Shown: positions 1 to 10,674, numbered from the stretch's first letter. The stretch is 64,000 nucleotides of DNA from Trinickia caryophylli (GCF_034424545.1 NZ_CP139970.1:3100001-3164000); one strand, 5' to 3'. Numbers and translations are program-made. The notes: generated from the letters alone by a model not told the origin.

Positions 1-887
1 CCGCGCTTTTTGATCTCGAAGTCGATTGCACGGGCGACGATGTCGCGTGGCGCGAGTTCGGCCCGTTCATCGTGCGCGGGCATGAAGCGCGTGCCGTCGG
101 GCAGCACCAATCGCCCGCCTTCGCCTCGTACGGCCTCTGTAATCAGGAACGACTTGGCGTAGGGATGGAAGAGGCAGGTCGGGTGGAACTGGATGAACTC
201 CATGTTCGATACCCGGCAACCCGCGCGCCACGCCATGGCGATGCCGTCGCCGGTGGCGGTATCGGGATTGGTCGTGTACAGGTAGACCTTTCCCGCTCCG
301 CCCGTGGCTAACACCGTATGTGCCGCCTGCAGCGTGACGGTGCGGCCGCTCGCGACATCGAGCGCGTAGAGGCCATGGCAGCGGCGGCCAGGCAGGCCGA
401 GCCGGTCGGAGGTGATCAGATCGATTGCGTAGTGGTCTTCCAGCAGCGTGATATTCGGATGCTGGCGCACGCGTTCCGAGAGCGTGGCGACCACGGCGTG
501 TCCCGTTGCGTCGGCGGCATGAATGATCCGGCGATGGCTATGGCCGCCTTCGCGCGTCAGATGAAAGCCCAGTTCGGCCGCGGCATCTCGCGTGAAAGGC
601 ACGTTTTGCGCAATCAGCCATTCGATAGCCGTGCGGCCGCCCTCGACGATGAAGCGCGTTGCCGCTTCGTCGCACAGGCCGCCCCCGGCGACTAGCGTGT
701 CGCGCACGTGGTCCTCGACGCTGTCAGCCGAATCGAGCACCGCGGCAATGCCGCCTTGAGCCCAGTCGCTGGCGCCTTCGGTCATCGACCGTTTGGCGAC
801 AACCGCCACGCGCCTCGTCTCGGCAAGATTCAGTGCCACGGTCAACCCAGCGAGCCCGCTGCCCACGATTACGACGTCGAAATTCAT
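1..887 (-). CDS. nadB: L-aspartate oxidase, C-terminus cut by window edge
   Basis: This flavoprotein oxidises L-aspartate to iminoaspartate, the first step of de novo NAD synthesis, in the cytoplasm. The N-terminus MNFDVVIVGSGLAGLTVAL is a classical FAD-binding GxGxxG Rossmann start. It is followed by the family segments SDWAQGGIAAV, THEGGH-like TREGGHSHRRI, and NPDTATGDGIAMAWRAG and FIQFHPT further in. The ATG at 887 has AAGGAAC upstream on the minus strand. About 295 residues are present of a usual 520-540, the rest lying beyond position 1. It is separated from rpmBG by a hairpin terminator. Identification is confident from these motifs. Confidence 0.95.
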   Translation of the reverse strand, partial: MNFDVVIVGSGLAGLTVALNLAETRRVAVVAKRSMTEGASDWAQGGIAAVLDSADSVEDHVRDTLVAGGGLCDEAATRFIVEGGRTAIEWLIAQNVPFTRDAAAELGFHLTREGGHSHRRIIHAADATGHAVVATLSERVRQHPNITLLEDHYAIDLITSDRLGLPGRRCHGLYALDVASGRTVTLQAAHTVLATGGAGKVYLYTTNPDTATGDGIAMAWRAGCRVSNMEFIQFHPTCLFHPYAKSFLITEAVRGEGGRLVLPDGTRFMPAHDERAELAPRDIVARAIDFEIKKR

Positions 888-1095
888 CTGTCCCGTTCCT
901 TTGTATGACGCTGCGGACCGCCGTGTTGCGCGCCGCCTTCGGTGCGCACGCCCGACACAAGATGAAACGAGGTGTCGCGCCGAATCGGCAAGGATACCGC
1001 GCCTCGGGCGAGGGTGGGAGAAGCGCATGGCGGCGAATTGCTGCGGCGGCTACCGCAACCCCCCGGTATGCGCGGCAAAGCGGGCAAAAAAGGCA

Positions 1096-1128
1096 ACAAA
1101 AAGCCCCGCGCGGAGGCGGGGCTTTTGG
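1096..1128 (-). terminator. Intrinsic terminator of rpmB-rpmG
   Basis: On the minus strand, downstream of the rpmG stop, AAGCCCCGCCTCC pairs with GCGCGGGGCTT and is followed by a T-run (TTTTTGTTGCC). The stem is nearly perfect and the plus-strand side also has a short T-run, so it may be bidirectional. Confidence 0.85.
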
Positions 1129-1163
1129 CTGTCTTCAGTTCCGTCAGGCTCGAGGAACGCAGA

Positions 1164-1331
1164 TCACTTGATCTTCGTTTCCTTGTACGCCACATGCTTG
1201 CGGGCGACGGGATCGAACTTCATGATCTCCATCTTTTCCGGCATGTTGCGCTTGTTCTTCGTGGTCGTATAGAAGTGACCCGTACCTGCGGTCGATTCGA
1301 GCTTGATCTTGTCGCGTGCGCCTTTGGCCAT
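1164..1331 (-). CDS. rpmG: 50S ribosomal protein L33
   Basis: A 55-residue ribosomal protein of the large subunit near the E site. The translation begins [20 protein letters not shown] and ends VAYKETKIK, typical of proteobacterial L33. This member lacks the zinc-ribbon cysteines of the C+ form, which suggests the zinc-independent type. It lies 17 bp downstream of rpmB, the usual two-gene operon order, with a hairpin terminator after it. Confidence 0.96.
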
Positions 1332-1348
1332 GATTTGCTCCTTAGTCC

Positions 1349-1582
1349 TTAGACTTCACCGCGTGCGCGCAGATCGGCGAGCACGGAGTCGATGCCGTTC
1401 TTGTCGATCAGGCGCAGGCCCGCGTTCGAAACGCGCAGGCGCACCCAACGGTTTTCGCTCTCCACCCAGAAGCGGCGGTATTGCAGGTTCGGCAAAAAGC
1501 GCCGCTTGGTCTTGTTGTTCGCGTGGGAAACGTTGTTGCCGCTCATCGGCGCTTTCCCAGTTACTTGGCATACGCGTGCCAT
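1349..1582 (-). CDS. rpmB: 50S ribosomal protein L28
   Basis: A 77-residue ribosomal protein starting [20 protein letters not shown], with the family segment [16 protein letters not shown]. This is the full usual length. AGGAG precedes the ATG at 1582. It is the first gene of the rpmB-rpmG operon, and its promoter must lie in the roughly 340-bp gene-free stretch to its right. Confidence 0.97.
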
Positions 1583-1924
1583 ATGAGAGCACTCCTAAAA
1601 CGCTTTAAATTCGGGGTTCACGCCTGGGTTCGGGCCCGCTTTCGCGCGCGGGCAGGAGCCAACGGCACCTTGCCTTCGCCTTTGCTGCGGCCATGGACCC
1701 GTGAAACCGCCCAGTCATGACGCCGAACCCCGAAGCGGGTCAACCCCGCAGCACCGCCGGCCAGAAAACGCCAACGATCAAAAAAGGATCCGCGCGTTGC
1801 CACGACCGTGCCCAGGCTCTGGAACGGGTTGGAAACAGGCAGACGGCGATTCTAGCAGAAAAAGCGCAGGAAAATCAAACCCTATCTGCGTTGCGCCGCA
1901 GGACGCGGTTTTCTCCTTTCATTC
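1583..1924. other. Gene-free stretch upstream of rpmB and downstream of radC
   Basis: No convincing coding sequence is seen in these 342 bases. The stretch must hold the rpmBG promoter on the minus strand; the AT-rich TTTAAA near 1602-1610 is a possible -10 region. GC-rich inverted segments around 1625-1660 and 1715-1745 could form hairpins but lack T-runs. Nothing else is recognised. Confidence 0.5.
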
Positions 1925-2761
1925 TTAGAGCCACCCCGCCTGAGCGAACGAGAACACCGTGTTCGAGCCGACGACGAGGTGGTCGATGAGCTTTACGTCG
2001 ACGAGCGAGAGCGCGTCGCGCAGCACCCGCGTGAGTTGCCGGTCGCTCGCACTGGGTTTCGCCGCGCCCGACGGATGGTTGTGGGCCACGACCAGCGCCG
2101 CCGCATTGGCCGCCAGTGCCCGCCGAACGATCTCGCGCGGGTAGACGGCCATGCGCGTGAGCGAGCCGCGCGCACTTTCCTCGCTCTCGATGAGCCGATG
2201 CCGCGCATCGAGATACAGGCAGACGAACACCTCGTAGGGGCGGGTGCCGATCAGCAGGCGCACGTAGTCCTCCACCGCGCCGCTGGAATCGACGAACGGC
2301 CGCTCGCGGGCTTTTTCCGCGAGCGCGCGCCTCGCCATCTCCACCACGGCAAGCAGCACGGCCGTCTTCGCCGGCCCGATGCCGCGCAGGCCCTTGAAAT
2401 CCGCCGGGGTTGCATCGAGCAGCGCGCGCAGCGAGCCGAAGCGCTCAAGCAGCGAACGCGCGAGCTCGAACACGTTATGGCCCGGTAATCCGCTGCCGAG
2501 AAAAATGGCGAGCAGCTCCGTGTCGGAAAGCGCGGCCGCCCCCGCGTCGAATAGCCGCTCCCGAGGCATGTCGCGCCATGCGGACAGCGCCGGCCCCGCT
2601 CCCTCATGGGCCAGCGCGAGCACGGCTGCGGAACTATCCGTGGCGTTCGCTCTCCCATGGGACGCGCCCTCCCGCGCCGGAGGGGCGACAGCATCGAGCT
2701 GCCGTCCAACCCCGCGCCTGGCGGGCCCAGGTGCCTTACAATAGAGACTTTGCGTCGCCAT
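1925..2761 (-). CDS. radC: RadC-family DNA repair-like JAB-domain protein
   Basis: A RadC/UPF0758 protein of 278 residues. The N-terminal half has a helix-hairpin-helix-like segment ([14 protein letters not shown]). The C-terminal JAB/MPN domain carries the metal-binding signature AHNHPSG followed by SASDRQLT. The family was historically linked to recombination repair, but its biochemical role is unsettled. The frame stays open to 2875; the ATG at 2761 (MATQSLYCK) is preferred because longer starts overlap the divergent fkpB start. A downstream start at MPRERLFD is also possible. Confidence 0.85.
   Translation of the reverse strand: MATQSLYCKAPGPARRGVGRQLDAVAPPAREGASHGRANATDSSAAVLALAHEGAGPALSAWRDMPRERLFDAGAAALSDTELLAIFLGSGLPGHNVFELARSLLERFGSLRALLDATPADFKGLRGIGPAKTAVLLAVVEMARRALAEKARERPFVDSSGAVEDYVRLLIGTRPYEVFVCLYLDARHRLIESEESARGSLTRMAVYPREIVRRALAANAAALVVAHNHPSGAAKPSASDRQLTRVLRDALSLVDVKLIDHLVVGSNTVFSFAQAGWL
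2714..2742 (+). promoter_or_regulatory. Candidate promoter of fkpB-ispH
   Basis: A good -10 hexamer TACAAT lies at 2737-2742, about 87 bp before the fkpB start. The -35 region is poor (GCGCCT/CGCCTG near 2714-2720). It sits inside the N-terminal coding end of radC on the other strand, so the two genes share overlapping control DNA. Assignment rests on the -10 match only. Confidence 0.4.
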
Positions 2762-2828
2762 GCGGCGACCGTCTTCCGTCCCCCACGCGCGGCCAGAGCG
2801 CGGCCCGCCGACCGAACGAGTTATTCTC

Positions 2829-3284
2829 ATGAGCATCATCGACCTCTCCGAAGTGAAACCCGGCTCGCACGTCACGCTTCATTACCGGCTTTCGCTCGCC
2901 GATGGCGCCGACATCGTCAACACGTTCGGCGACAAGCCCGCCACGCTGCTCATCGGCGCGGGCCAGATCGCGCCGCCGCTGGAAGACATTCTGGTGGGGC
3001 TGAAGGCCGGGCACCACTCGACCTTCCGGCTAGAGCCCGGCGAGGGCTTCGGCGAACGCAATCCCGATCTCGTGCAACGTGTCTCGCTCGTGACGCTGCG
3101 CGCGAACGGCATGGTGGACGACGATTTCACGCCCGGCGAAGTCATCGAGTTCAACGCGCCCGACGGCGGCCGCTATGCCGGCGTGCTCAAGGAAATCGGG
3201 GAGACATCGGCGCTCTTCGACTTCAATCACCCGCTCGCCGGCCAGGCGCTCGCGTTCGAAGTCAAGATCATCGGAATCCTGTAA
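2829..3284 (+). CDS. fkpB: FKBP-type peptidyl-prolyl isomerase, SlpA-like
   Basis: A 151-residue FKBP-type prolyl cis-trans isomerase of the SlpA/FkpB group. It shows [19 protein letters not shown] at the start, then the IF-domain region ([22 protein letters not shown]). Such proteins assist folding in the cytoplasm. The ATG at 2829 is chosen because it begins the conserved domain. It is 3 bp upstream of ispH, an order also known in enterics, so the two are co-transcribed. Confidence 0.92.
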   Translation: MSIIDLSEVKPGSHVTLHYRLSLADGADIVNTFGDKPATLLIGAGQIAPPLEDILVGLKAGHHSTFRLEPGEGFGERNPDLVQRVSLVTLRANGMVDDDFTPGEVIEFNAPDGGRYAGVLKEIGETSALFDFNHPLAGQALAFEVKIIGIL

Positions 3285-3287
3285 GAC

Positions 3288-4253
3288 ATGAGCCTCTCGG
3301 ACATCTCTCTCGCGGCGGCCGACGCCGAAATCCTGCTCGCGCAGCCGCGCGGCTTTTGTGCTGGCGTCGATCGCGCCATCGAGATCGTGGAGCGTGCGAT
3401 CAAGTTGTTCGGCGCGCCGATCTACGTACGCCATGAGATCGTCCACAACGCCTACGTGGTGGAGGATCTGCGCAAGAAGGGCGCGGTTTTCGTCGAATTG
3501 CTCGACGAGGTGCCGGCCGGCAGCACCGTCATCTTCAGCGCGCACGGCGTCTCGAAGTCCGTGCGCGAGGAGGCCGACGCGCGCGGCCTGCGCATTTACG
3601 ACGCCACCTGCCCGCTCGTCACCAAGGTCCACATCGAGGTGGCCAAGATGCGCCAGGAGGGCCTGGACATCGTCATGATCGGCCACAAGGGGCACCCCGA
3701 GGTCGAAGGCACGATGGGCCAGTGCGAGCGGGGCATGTATCTCGTCGAAAGTATCGAGGACGTCAACGCGCTCGAGCTTGAAGATCCGGAGCGGATCGCC
3801 TTCGTCACACAAACGACGCTTTCGGTGGACGATGCCTCCGAGATCATCGCCGCGCTCAAGGCGCGTTTTCCCGGCATCCGCGAGCCGAAGAAGCAGGATA
3901 TCTGCTATGCCACGCAAAACCGCCAGGACGCGGTGAAATTCATGGCGCCGCAGTGCGATGTCGTGATCGTGGTCGGCAGCCCGAACAGCTCGAATTCGAA
4001 CCGGCTGCGCGAGGTGGCGCAAAAGCGCGGGGTGCCCGCCTATATGGTCGATTCGCCGGATCAGATCGACCCCGCCTGGGTGGAAGGCAAGCGCCGTATC
4101 GGCGTAACGGCCGGCGCCTCGGCGCCCGAGGTGCTGGCTCAGGCCGTCATCGCGCGCCTGCGCGAGCTCGGCGCACGCAACGTGCGAGCTCTCGAAGGCA
4201 TCGAGGAAAGCATTTCGTTTCCGCTGCCCCGCGGCCTGACGCTGTCCGAGTGA
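3288..4253 (+). CDS. ispH: 4-hydroxy-3-methylbut-2-enyl diphosphate reductase
   Basis: IspH (LytB) catalyses the last step of the MEP isoprenoid pathway, reducing HMBPP to IPP and DMAPP with an iron-sulfur cluster. The 321-residue sequence has the three conserved cluster cysteines in [18 protein letters not shown] and [10 protein letters not shown], and the family segments SAHGVS and [11 protein letters not shown]. It follows fkpB by 3 bp and is closed by a strong terminator. Confidence 0.97.
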   Translation: MSLSDISLAAADAEILLAQPRGFCAGVDRAIEIVERAIKLFGAPIYVRHEIVHNAYVVEDLRKKGAVFVELLDEVPAGSTVIFSAHGVSKSVREEADARGLRIYDATCPLVTKVHIEVAKMRQEGLDIVMIGHKGHPEVEGTMGQCERGMYLVESIEDVNALELEDPERIAFVTQTTLSVDDASEIIAALKARFPGIREPKKQDICYATQNRQDAVKFMAPQCDVVIVVGSPNSSNSNRLREVAQKRGVPAYMVDSPDQIDPAWVEGKRRIGVTAGASAPEVLAQAVIARLRELGARNVRALEGIEESISFPLPRGLTLSE

Positions 4254-4295
4254 GTCGCCTGCCGCTTTAGGAATCCCATTTTTTGCCGATAAAGG

Positions 4296-4320
4296 AAGCG
4301 CGCCGCGGGCGCGCTTTTTT
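4296..4320 (+). terminator. Intrinsic terminator after ispH
   Basis: AAGCGCGCC pairs with GGCGCGCTT around a GCG loop and runs straight into six Ts, 43 bp after the ispH stop. This is a textbook rho-independent terminator. Confidence 0.92.
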
Positions 4321-4453
4321 CTTGCGCCCGTGTACGGACGCGCGGCAGTTGCTACCGCAAACGACCGATGCGGTGCAACCAGGTTGCACCGATGGGCGAA
4401 GATAGCTTGCCAAAAAAGGTTGCAATGCAGGAAAACCCTGTCGATGCGGTTTA

Positions 4454-4481
4454 TTGGCCATTTGGTAATTGGAGTTACAAT
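4454..4481 (+). promoter_or_regulatory. Candidate promoter of the liv leader
   Basis: TTGGCC at 4454-4459 is followed after 16 bp by TACAAT at 4476-4481. Transcription would start near 4488, about 610 bp before livH, and would pass through the terminator at 4897-4927. The AT-rich setting contrasts with the flanks. Confidence 0.5.
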
Positions 4482-4487
4482 GCGCCC

Positions 4488-5100
4488 GTCCTAAAGGCCC
4501 AGCGGCCTGCGGGCATCAGTTTCAGCAAGGCGCAGGAGACCGAATTAATGCATGTCCAGTTTGCTTACGCCGCGATCAGCAAGGCGACCGACGGCGAGGC
4601 GAGCATCGGCCTGGTGGCGCGAAGGCCCGTGAGCGGCGTGGGGGTCCCCGAGCAGGCGACGGCGGGGCGTTTGTCCCCGGCTCGCGCGCTGCTCGATCAG
4701 GAGTCCGAAGTACTCATACGGGCGGCGGGGCAGCGCTCGACATCCCCATTCGTGGCAATTCTTTCTGTCGGCGGTGGTGTGCGCGCCGGCGGAAGGCGCG
4801 GCGTCGCACCTCGCGTGCGGCGGGAACACGGTTTCGGCCACGGCGCATGCGCCGTTTTCGGCATCGTGAAGATGTAGTGATGAAGCAGGCAATCCGACGG
4901 CACCGGATACCCGACGGTGCCGTTTTTGCATCCGCCTTATCGGGCCGGCCGCCGGATCACGGCTTTTATCGGCATGTTTGAGGCGGCTAACCCTTACCGG
5001 TTTTTTTATCAGTACCCGCAGTGCCGTTGCGGTTTTCGTCAACCTGTCTCATGACGGCGGGGGCGCCGAAAATCCAGTCGCACGGGCTAAGGAGCTTTAA
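4488..5100 (+). other. Long leader region of livHMGF with possible short ORF
   Basis: About 610 bases separate the candidate promoter from livH, and no recognisable protein is encoded. A reading frame from ATG 4548 to 4877 (109 residues, starting MHVQFAYAAISKATDGEASI) has a good AGGAG Shine-Dalgarno 9 bases upstream. Its sequence resembles no family I know and it becomes Arg/Gly-rich, so it may be a leader ORF or chance. It ends 20 bp before the intrinsic terminator. A second T-run (4999-5007) has no strong stem. AAGGAG sits just before livH. Confidence 0.4.
4897..4927 (+). terminator. Intrinsic terminator inside the liv leader
   Basis: A perfect 9-bp stem, ACGGCACCG (4897-4905) with CGGTGCCGT (4915-4923), is followed by a run of five Ts (4923-4927). 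It lies 174 bp upstream of livH on the same strand, so it either ends a small upstream transcript or acts as an attenuator of the transport operon. Confidence 0.8.
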
Positions 5101-6051
5101 ATGGATATCTTCATCCAGCAGATCCTCAACGGTCTGGTGCTTGGCAGCGTGTATGCCATCATCGCACTGGGCTACACCATGGTGTACGGCATTCTGGGCA
5201 TCATCAACTTCGCTCACGGCGACGTCCTGATGGTCGGAGCAATGGTGGCCTTGTCCGCCATCACCGTGCTGCACAACCATTTCCCCGGGCTCGGCAACGT
5301 GGCCACGCTCACGATCGGGCTGGCCGTCGCGGCCGTGGTCTGCGCTGTGGTCGGCTATACGATCGAGCGCATCGCTTACAGGCCGCTGCGCCGTGCGCCG
5401 CGCCTCGCGCCGCTCATCACCGCAATCGGGGTCTCGATTCTGCTGCAGACGTTCGCGATGATGATCTGGTCGCGTAATCCGCTGCCGTTCCCGCAGCTTC
5501 TCTCCACCGATCCGATCAACATCATCCAGGCCGGGGAGAACAATCCCGGTGCCGTGATCTCGGTGACCGAAATCGTCATCATCGCCGTCGCGTTCCTCGT
5601 GATGGGCGGCCTTCTGCTGCTCGTGCACCGGACCAAGCTCGGCCGCGCGATGCGCGCCATCGCCGAGAACCCGAACGTCGCGAGCCTGATGGGCGTGAAT
5701 CCCAACTTCGTGATTTCCGCGACCTTCATGATCGGCTCGGCGCTTGCCGCGCTCGCCGGTGTGATGATCGCCTCCGAATACGGCAACGTGCACTTCTATA
5801 TGGGCTTCATTCCCGGCATGAAGGCATTCACGGCTGCCGTGCTGGGCGGTATCGGCAATCTGGCCGGCGCCATGGTCGGCGGCATCGTGCTCGGTCTGAT
5901 CGAGCAGCTCGGCGCCGGCTACATCGGCAATCTGACGGGCGGCGTGTTCGGCAGCAACTACCAGGATGTGTTCGCCTTCGTCGTGCTGATCATCGTGCTG
6001 GTCTTCCGTCCGTCGGGCCTGCTCGGCGAGCGCGTCGCGGATCGTGCGTAA
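5101..6051 (+). CDS. livH: Branched-chain amino-acid ABC transporter permease LivH
   Basis: A 316-residue inner-membrane permease of the LivH type. Hydrophobic segments run through the whole protein. It begins MDIFIQQILNGLVLGSVYAI and carries the family signature GYTMVYGILGIINFAHGD, plus the cytoplasmic coupling loop near RAIAENPNVASLMGVNPN. With LivM it forms the channel of a leucine/isoleucine/valine-type importer. AAGGAGC lies 8 bases before the ATG. It is first in livHMGF. No binding-protein gene accompanies it here. Confidence 0.95.
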   Translation: MDIFIQQILNGLVLGSVYAIIALGYTMVYGILGIINFAHGDVLMVGAMVALSAITVLHNHFPGLGNVATLTIGLAVAAVVCAVVGYTIERIAYRPLRRAPRLAPLITAIGVSILLQTFAMMIWSRNPLPFPQLLSTDPINIIQAGENNPGAVISVTEIVIIAVAFLVMGGLLLLVHRTKLGRAMRAIAENPNVASLMGVNPNFVISATFMIGSALAALAGVMIASEYGNVHFYMGFIPGMKAFTAAVLGGIGNLAGAMVGGIVLGLIEQLGAGYIGNLTGGVFGSNYQDVFAFVVLIIVLVFRPSGLLGERVADRA

Positions 6052-6069
6052 GGGCAAGGAGCAAAGATA

Positions 6070-7239
6070 ATGACTTCAATTCAACCGATCGAGCCGTCCA
6101 CGACGCTCATTCCCGAGAAGAACGCCACCAAGACGCTCGTTGTAGGCGTGCTGACGGCCGCCTTCGTGATCCTGGCGCCATTCGTCGTCGGCTCGGCCGG
6201 CGGCAACTATTGGGTGCGCGTGCTCGACTTCGCGATGCTCTACGTCATGCTCGCGCTCGGTCTGAACGTCGTGGTCGGCTTCGCCGGATTGCTCGACCTG
6301 GGCTACATCGCGTTTTATGCGGTGGGCTCCTACACGGCCGCGTTGCTGACCTCGCCCCACCTCGCCAATCAGTTCGAGTGGATCGGACAGATGTTCCCCG
6401 GCGGCATCCACGCGCCGTACTGGATCGTCGTGCCTGTGGCGATGGCCTTGGCCGCACTCTTCGGTGTGCTGCTCGGCGCCCCGACGCTGCGCCTGCGCGG
6501 CGACTACCTCGCGATCGTGACGCTCGGCTTCGGTGAGATCGTGCGCATTTTCATGAACAACCTCGATCGTCCGATCAACATCACGAACGGACCGCAGGGC
6601 ATCACGGGCGTGGACCCGGTGCACGTGGGCGGCTTCAACCTCTCGCAGACGCACACGCTGTTCGGCCTGCAGTTGCCATCGGTGTACATGTATTACTACC
6701 TGTTCGTGCTTTGTTCGCTGCTCGTGATCTGGGTCTGTACGCGCCTGCAGCATTCGCGCATCGGCCGCGCGTGGGCCGCGATCCGCGAAGACGAAATCGC
6801 GGCGAAGGCCATGGGCATCAACACCCGCAACGTCAAACTGCTCGCCTTCGCGATGGGTGCGTCGTTCGGTGGCTTGTCGGGCGCGATGTTCGGCGGCTTC
6901 CAGGGTTTCGTGTCGCCCGAGTCGTTCACGTTCTGGGAGTCGGTGGTCGTACTCGCGTGCGTCGTGCTCGGCGGCATGGGCCATATTCCCGGTGTGATTC
7001 TCGGCGCGGTGCTGCTCGCCGTGTTCCCCGAGTTCCTGCGTTCGACGATGGGCCCCCTGCAACACTGGATCTTCGGTCATCAGATCCTCGATACGGAAGT
7101 GATCCGCCAGCTGCTGTACGGTCTGGCCATGGTGGTCATCATGCTCTATCGCTCGGAAGGCCTGTGGCCTGCGCCGAAGCACGAAGACCGGATCGCCAAA
7201 TTGGCCAAGCGCGGCTCGAAAAAGCCGGTACGCGCCTGA
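6070..7239 (+). CDS. livM: Branched-chain amino-acid ABC transporter permease LivM
   Basis: The second permease subunit, 389 residues. It has a hydrophilic N-terminus of about 20 residues, then multiple membrane segments, the LivM signature LGLNVVVGFAGLLDLGYIAFYAVG and the coupling-loop region RAWAAIREDEIAAKAMGIN. It follows livH by 18 bp with GGAG-like ribosome-binding sequence (AAGGAGC) before ATG 6070. It partners LivH in the membrane and LivG/LivF as ATPases. Confidence 0.95.
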   Translation: MTSIQPIEPSTTLIPEKNATKTLVVGVLTAAFVILAPFVVGSAGGNYWVRVLDFAMLYVMLALGLNVVVGFAGLLDLGYIAFYAVGSYTAALLTSPHLANQFEWIGQMFPGGIHAPYWIVVPVAMALAALFGVLLGAPTLRLRGDYLAIVTLGFGEIVRIFMNNLDRPINITNGPQGITGVDPVHVGGFNLSQTHTLFGLQLPSVYMYYYLFVLCSLLVIWVCTRLQHSRIGRAWAAIREDEIAAKAMGINTRNVKLLAFAMGASFGGLSGAMFGGFQGFVSPESFTFWESVVVLACVVLGGMGHIPGVILGAVLLAVFPEFLRSTMGPLQHWIFGHQILDTEVIRQLLYGLAMVVIMLYRSEGLWPAPKHEDRIAKLAKRGSKKPVRA

Positions 7240-7267
7240 GCGCGAAGCAATGGCAGGAGAATCGTAC

Positions 7268-8043
7268 ATGAGCAACAAACCCATTCGTTTGTCCGTCAAG
7301 GGCGTCAACAAGCGCTTCGGCGGCCTGCAGGCGCTGTCGGACGTCGGGCTTCAGATCCAGGAAGGCCAGATTTATGGCCTGATCGGCCCGAACGGCGCCG
7401 GCAAGACGACGTTCTTCAACGTCATCACCGGCCTTTACACACCCGATTCGGGCGAATTCAAGCTCGACGGCGCGCCTTATACGCCGACGGCCGTGCACCA
7501 GGTCGCGCAGGCGGGCATTGCACGCACGTTCCAGAACATTCGTCTGTTCGGCGGCATGACCGCGCTCGAGAACGTGATGGTGGGCCGCCACGTGCGCACG
7601 AAGCACGGGCTTTTCGGCGCGGTGTTCCAGACGCCGGCCGAGCGCAAGGAAGAGCGGGAGATCAAGGAGCGCGCGCTCGAACTGCTTGAGTACGTGGGCG
7701 TGTTGCAGTACGCGGACTACACCGCGCGCAACCTCTCGTACGGTCACCAGCGGCGCCTGGAGATCGCGCGCGCGCTCGCGACGGACCCGAAGCTGCTGGC
7801 GCTCGACGAGCCGGCCGCGGGCATGAACGCGACGGAGAAACTCGAACTCACGACGCTGCTGGAGAAGATCCGCGACGACGGCAGGACGATCCTGCTGATC
7901 GAGCACGACGTAAAGCTCGTCATGCACCTGTGCAATCGCATGACGGTGCTCGACTACGGCAAGGTGATCGCTGAAGGACTGCCGCAAGACGTGCAGAAGG
8001 ATCCGAAGGTGATCGAGGCATATCTGGGCGCGGGGGTCCACTG

Positions 8044-8044
<1 letters not shown>
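7268..8044 (+). CDS. livG: Branched-chain amino-acid ABC transporter ATPase LivG
   Basis: A 258-residue ATP-binding subunit with Walker A GPNGAGKTT (residues 40-48), the LivG-type signature LSYGHQRRLEIARAL, and Walker B LLALDEPAAGMN followed by LLIEHDVKLVM. The start at 7268 is chosen over an in-frame ATG at 7250 because CAGGAGA lies 8 bases before it. Its stop overlaps the livF start by one base (TGATG), indicating coupling. Confidence 0.95.
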
Positions 8045-8760
<716 letters not shown>

Positions 8761-8846
8761 TCGAGCGGCGGACTCGATGCACTGACGGAGATCACGACGC
8801 CGCGTTTGGCGGCACCGTTCGTTCGCAAGGCGGTGAATCGGAAGAC

Positions 8847-8882
8847 AAAGGCCGCATGCGTGTGCAACGCATGCGGCCTTTT
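8847..8882 (+). terminator. Intrinsic terminator after livF
   Basis: AAAGGCCGCATGCGT (8847-8861) pairs with ACGCATGCGGCCTTTT (8867-8882) around a 5-base loop. The stem is 15 bp with A and T runs on both sides, so it probably serves both livF and the convergent acetyltransferase gene. Confidence 0.9.
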
Positions 8883-8945
8883 CCATTGCGCTGAGCGAGA
8901 CGGCGGACGATACGGCGAGCGCGGCCGCATGCGCTGCGCCGGAGG

Positions 8946-9440
8946 CTAGTCCGCCGCCCGCGCCGCGGCGCCGGTTGCCCGCGGCGCCGCACACAAGCGC
9001 TTGCCGAGGCTGATCACGGCATCGCCGGCGTACCCGAGTGCCTCGTAAAAGTGCCGCACGTCCGACTTGCTTTCCAGCACCTGCAGATTCACCTTGGGGC
9101 AACCCAGTGCCGCAAGTGCCTGTTCGGCATGAGCGACGAGGCGGGTACCGATGCCGAGCCGGCGCAATTCCGGCATGACCGCGAGGGAGTAGAGCCAGCC
9201 GCGATGCCCGTCGTAGCCGGCCATAACCGTACCCGCGAGCCGGGCCCCCAGCGTCGCGACAAAGAACAACTCCGGCTGCACCGCCAGCTTGTTCGCAATG
9301 GACAGACGTGGATCGCGTTGCGGCCGGCTCTTGTCGCCATACTCGGGAAACGCCTGCTGCCACAGCGCGATGACCGCGTCTGCGTCCGCGCGCTCGAAGC
9401 AACGGATAACGAGCGGCGTTTCGGCCATGGCGGCGTTCAT
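8946..9440 (-). CDS. GNAT-family N-acetyltransferase
   Basis: A 164-residue GNAT acetyltransferase. It starts with the GNAT beta1-alpha1 pattern ([20 protein letters not shown]). Acetyl-CoA binding motif A is visible as [27 protein letters not shown], and motif B as [19 protein letters not shown]. It resembles YpeA-type enzymes, but the substrate is unknown. Its ATG overlaps the stop of the aminotransferase gene by 4 bases (ATGA), so the two are translationally coupled. A joint role in amino-acid metabolism is inference. Confidence 0.85.
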   Translation of the reverse strand: MNAAMAETPLVIRCFERADADAVIALWQQAFPEYGDKSRPQRDPRLSIANKLAVQPELFFVATLGARLAGTVMAGYDGHRGWLYSLAVMPELRRLGIGTRLVAHAEQALAALGCPKVNLQVLESKSDVRHFYEALGYAGDAVISLGKRLCAAPRATGAAARAAD

Positions 9441-10621
9441 AGCGAATCGAGTACCGAGCGAAGCATCGTCATCATCTGGTCGATTTCGTCGGTGCTCACG
9501 TTGAGCGCGGGCATGAAGCGCAGCAGGTTCGGGCGCGCCGCGTTGAGCAGCAAGCCGTCCGGCTGCATCAGCCGCGCTTTTTCCACGATCTGCGGTCCGA
9601 TGTCCTTGCCGAGCAGCAGTGCGCGCAGCAACCCCTCCCCGCGCTCGCCCTCGAAGCCGCGCTCGGCCGAAAGCTCGAGCAGCCGTTCGCGCAGGTACTC
9701 GCCACGCGCGCGTACGCCTTCGAGGAAGCCCGGCGCCGTCAACTGCGAAATCACCGAGTAGCCCACAGCCGTCATCAGTGGGTTGCCATTGTAGGTACCG
9801 CCCTGGTCGCCTGCTTCGAAAACGGTGACTTCCTCTTTCGCCAGCAGTGCGGCGAGCGGAACGCCGCCGCCGATGCCCTTGCCGAGCGTCATGATGTCAG
9901 GCTCGACGCCCGCGAGCTCGTAGGCGAAGAGGGTGCCCGCCCGCCCGCATCCGCTTTGCACTTCGTCGACGATGAGAAGCAGCCCATGGCGCTTCGTCAG
10001 CTCGCGCAGCGCCTGCATGAACTCGCGCGTGGCCGGAATGACGCCGCCTTCGCCTTGAATCGGCTCGAGCATGACGGCCACCGTCTTTTCGCCGATCAGG
10101 CGCTCGACCGATGCGATGTCGTTGAGCTCGGCCTTCGGAAAGCCAGGCACCTGCGGGGCGTAGATGGTGTCCCAGCCCGCCTTGCCGCTCGCCGACATGG
10201 TCGCGAGCGTGCGGCCATGGAAGCTGTGGTCGAACGTGATGATTTCGTATGCGCCGTTTCTGAACTTGCGACCCCACTTGCGCGCGAGCTTGATTGCACC
10301 TTCGTTCGCTTCGGCGCCACTGTTGGCGAAGAACACCTTGTCGAACACGCTGTGTTCGGTGAGCAGGCCCGCCAGTCGTGCCATCGGCTCGTTGTAGAAC
10401 GCCGGCGACGGATTGATGAGCTGTCGCGCCTGCTTTTCGAGCGCCTCGATCATGCCGGGATTGCAGTGCCCCAGGCTGTTCACCGCCCAACCCTGGATGA
10501 AATCCAGATAGCGTTTGCCTTCGTTGTCATAGAGCCACGAGCCCTCGCCGCGCGTGAAGACGATGTCGGGGCGGTTGGTGATGTACATCAGCGACTGGGT
10601 CGGGTACTCGTTGAAATGCAT
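9437..10621 (-). CDS. argD: Acetylornithine-type aminotransferase
   Basis: A class-III PLP aminotransferase of 394 residues. It has the SGAEANE phosphate-binding segment (101-107), D219 in [13 protein letters not shown], and the Schiff-base lysine K248 in TLGKGIGGG. This fits acetylornithine/succinyldiaminopimelate transaminase (arginine and lysine synthesis). Related omega-aminotransferases cannot be excluded by reading alone. It is the first gene of a two-gene unit with the acetyltransferase. Upstream on the minus strand lies the terminator of the preceding gene. Confidence 0.85.
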   Translation of the reverse strand: MHFNEYPTQSLMYITNRPDIVFTRGEGSWLYDNEGKRYLDFIQGWAVNSLGHCNPGMIEALEKQARQLINPSPAFYNEPMARLAGLLTEHSVFDKVFFANSGAEANEGAIKLARKWGRKFRNGAYEIITFDHSFHGRTLATMSASGKAGWDTIYAPQVPGFPKAELNDIASVERLIGEKTVAVMLEPIQGEGGVIPATREFMQALRELTKRHGLLLIVDEVQSGCGRAGTLFAYELAGVEPDIMTLGKGIGGGVPLAALLAKEEVTVFEAGDQGGTYNGNPLMTAVGYSVISQLTAPGFLEGVRARGEYLRERLLELSAERGFEGERGEGLLRALLLGKDIGPQIVEKARLMQPDGLLLNAARPNLLRFMPALNVSTDEIDQMMTMLRSVLDSL

Positions 10622-10674
10622 GGGGCGGCTCCCGGAAAAATGAAGAACGTGTGGGCTCAGAGTTCAGGAAAAAG

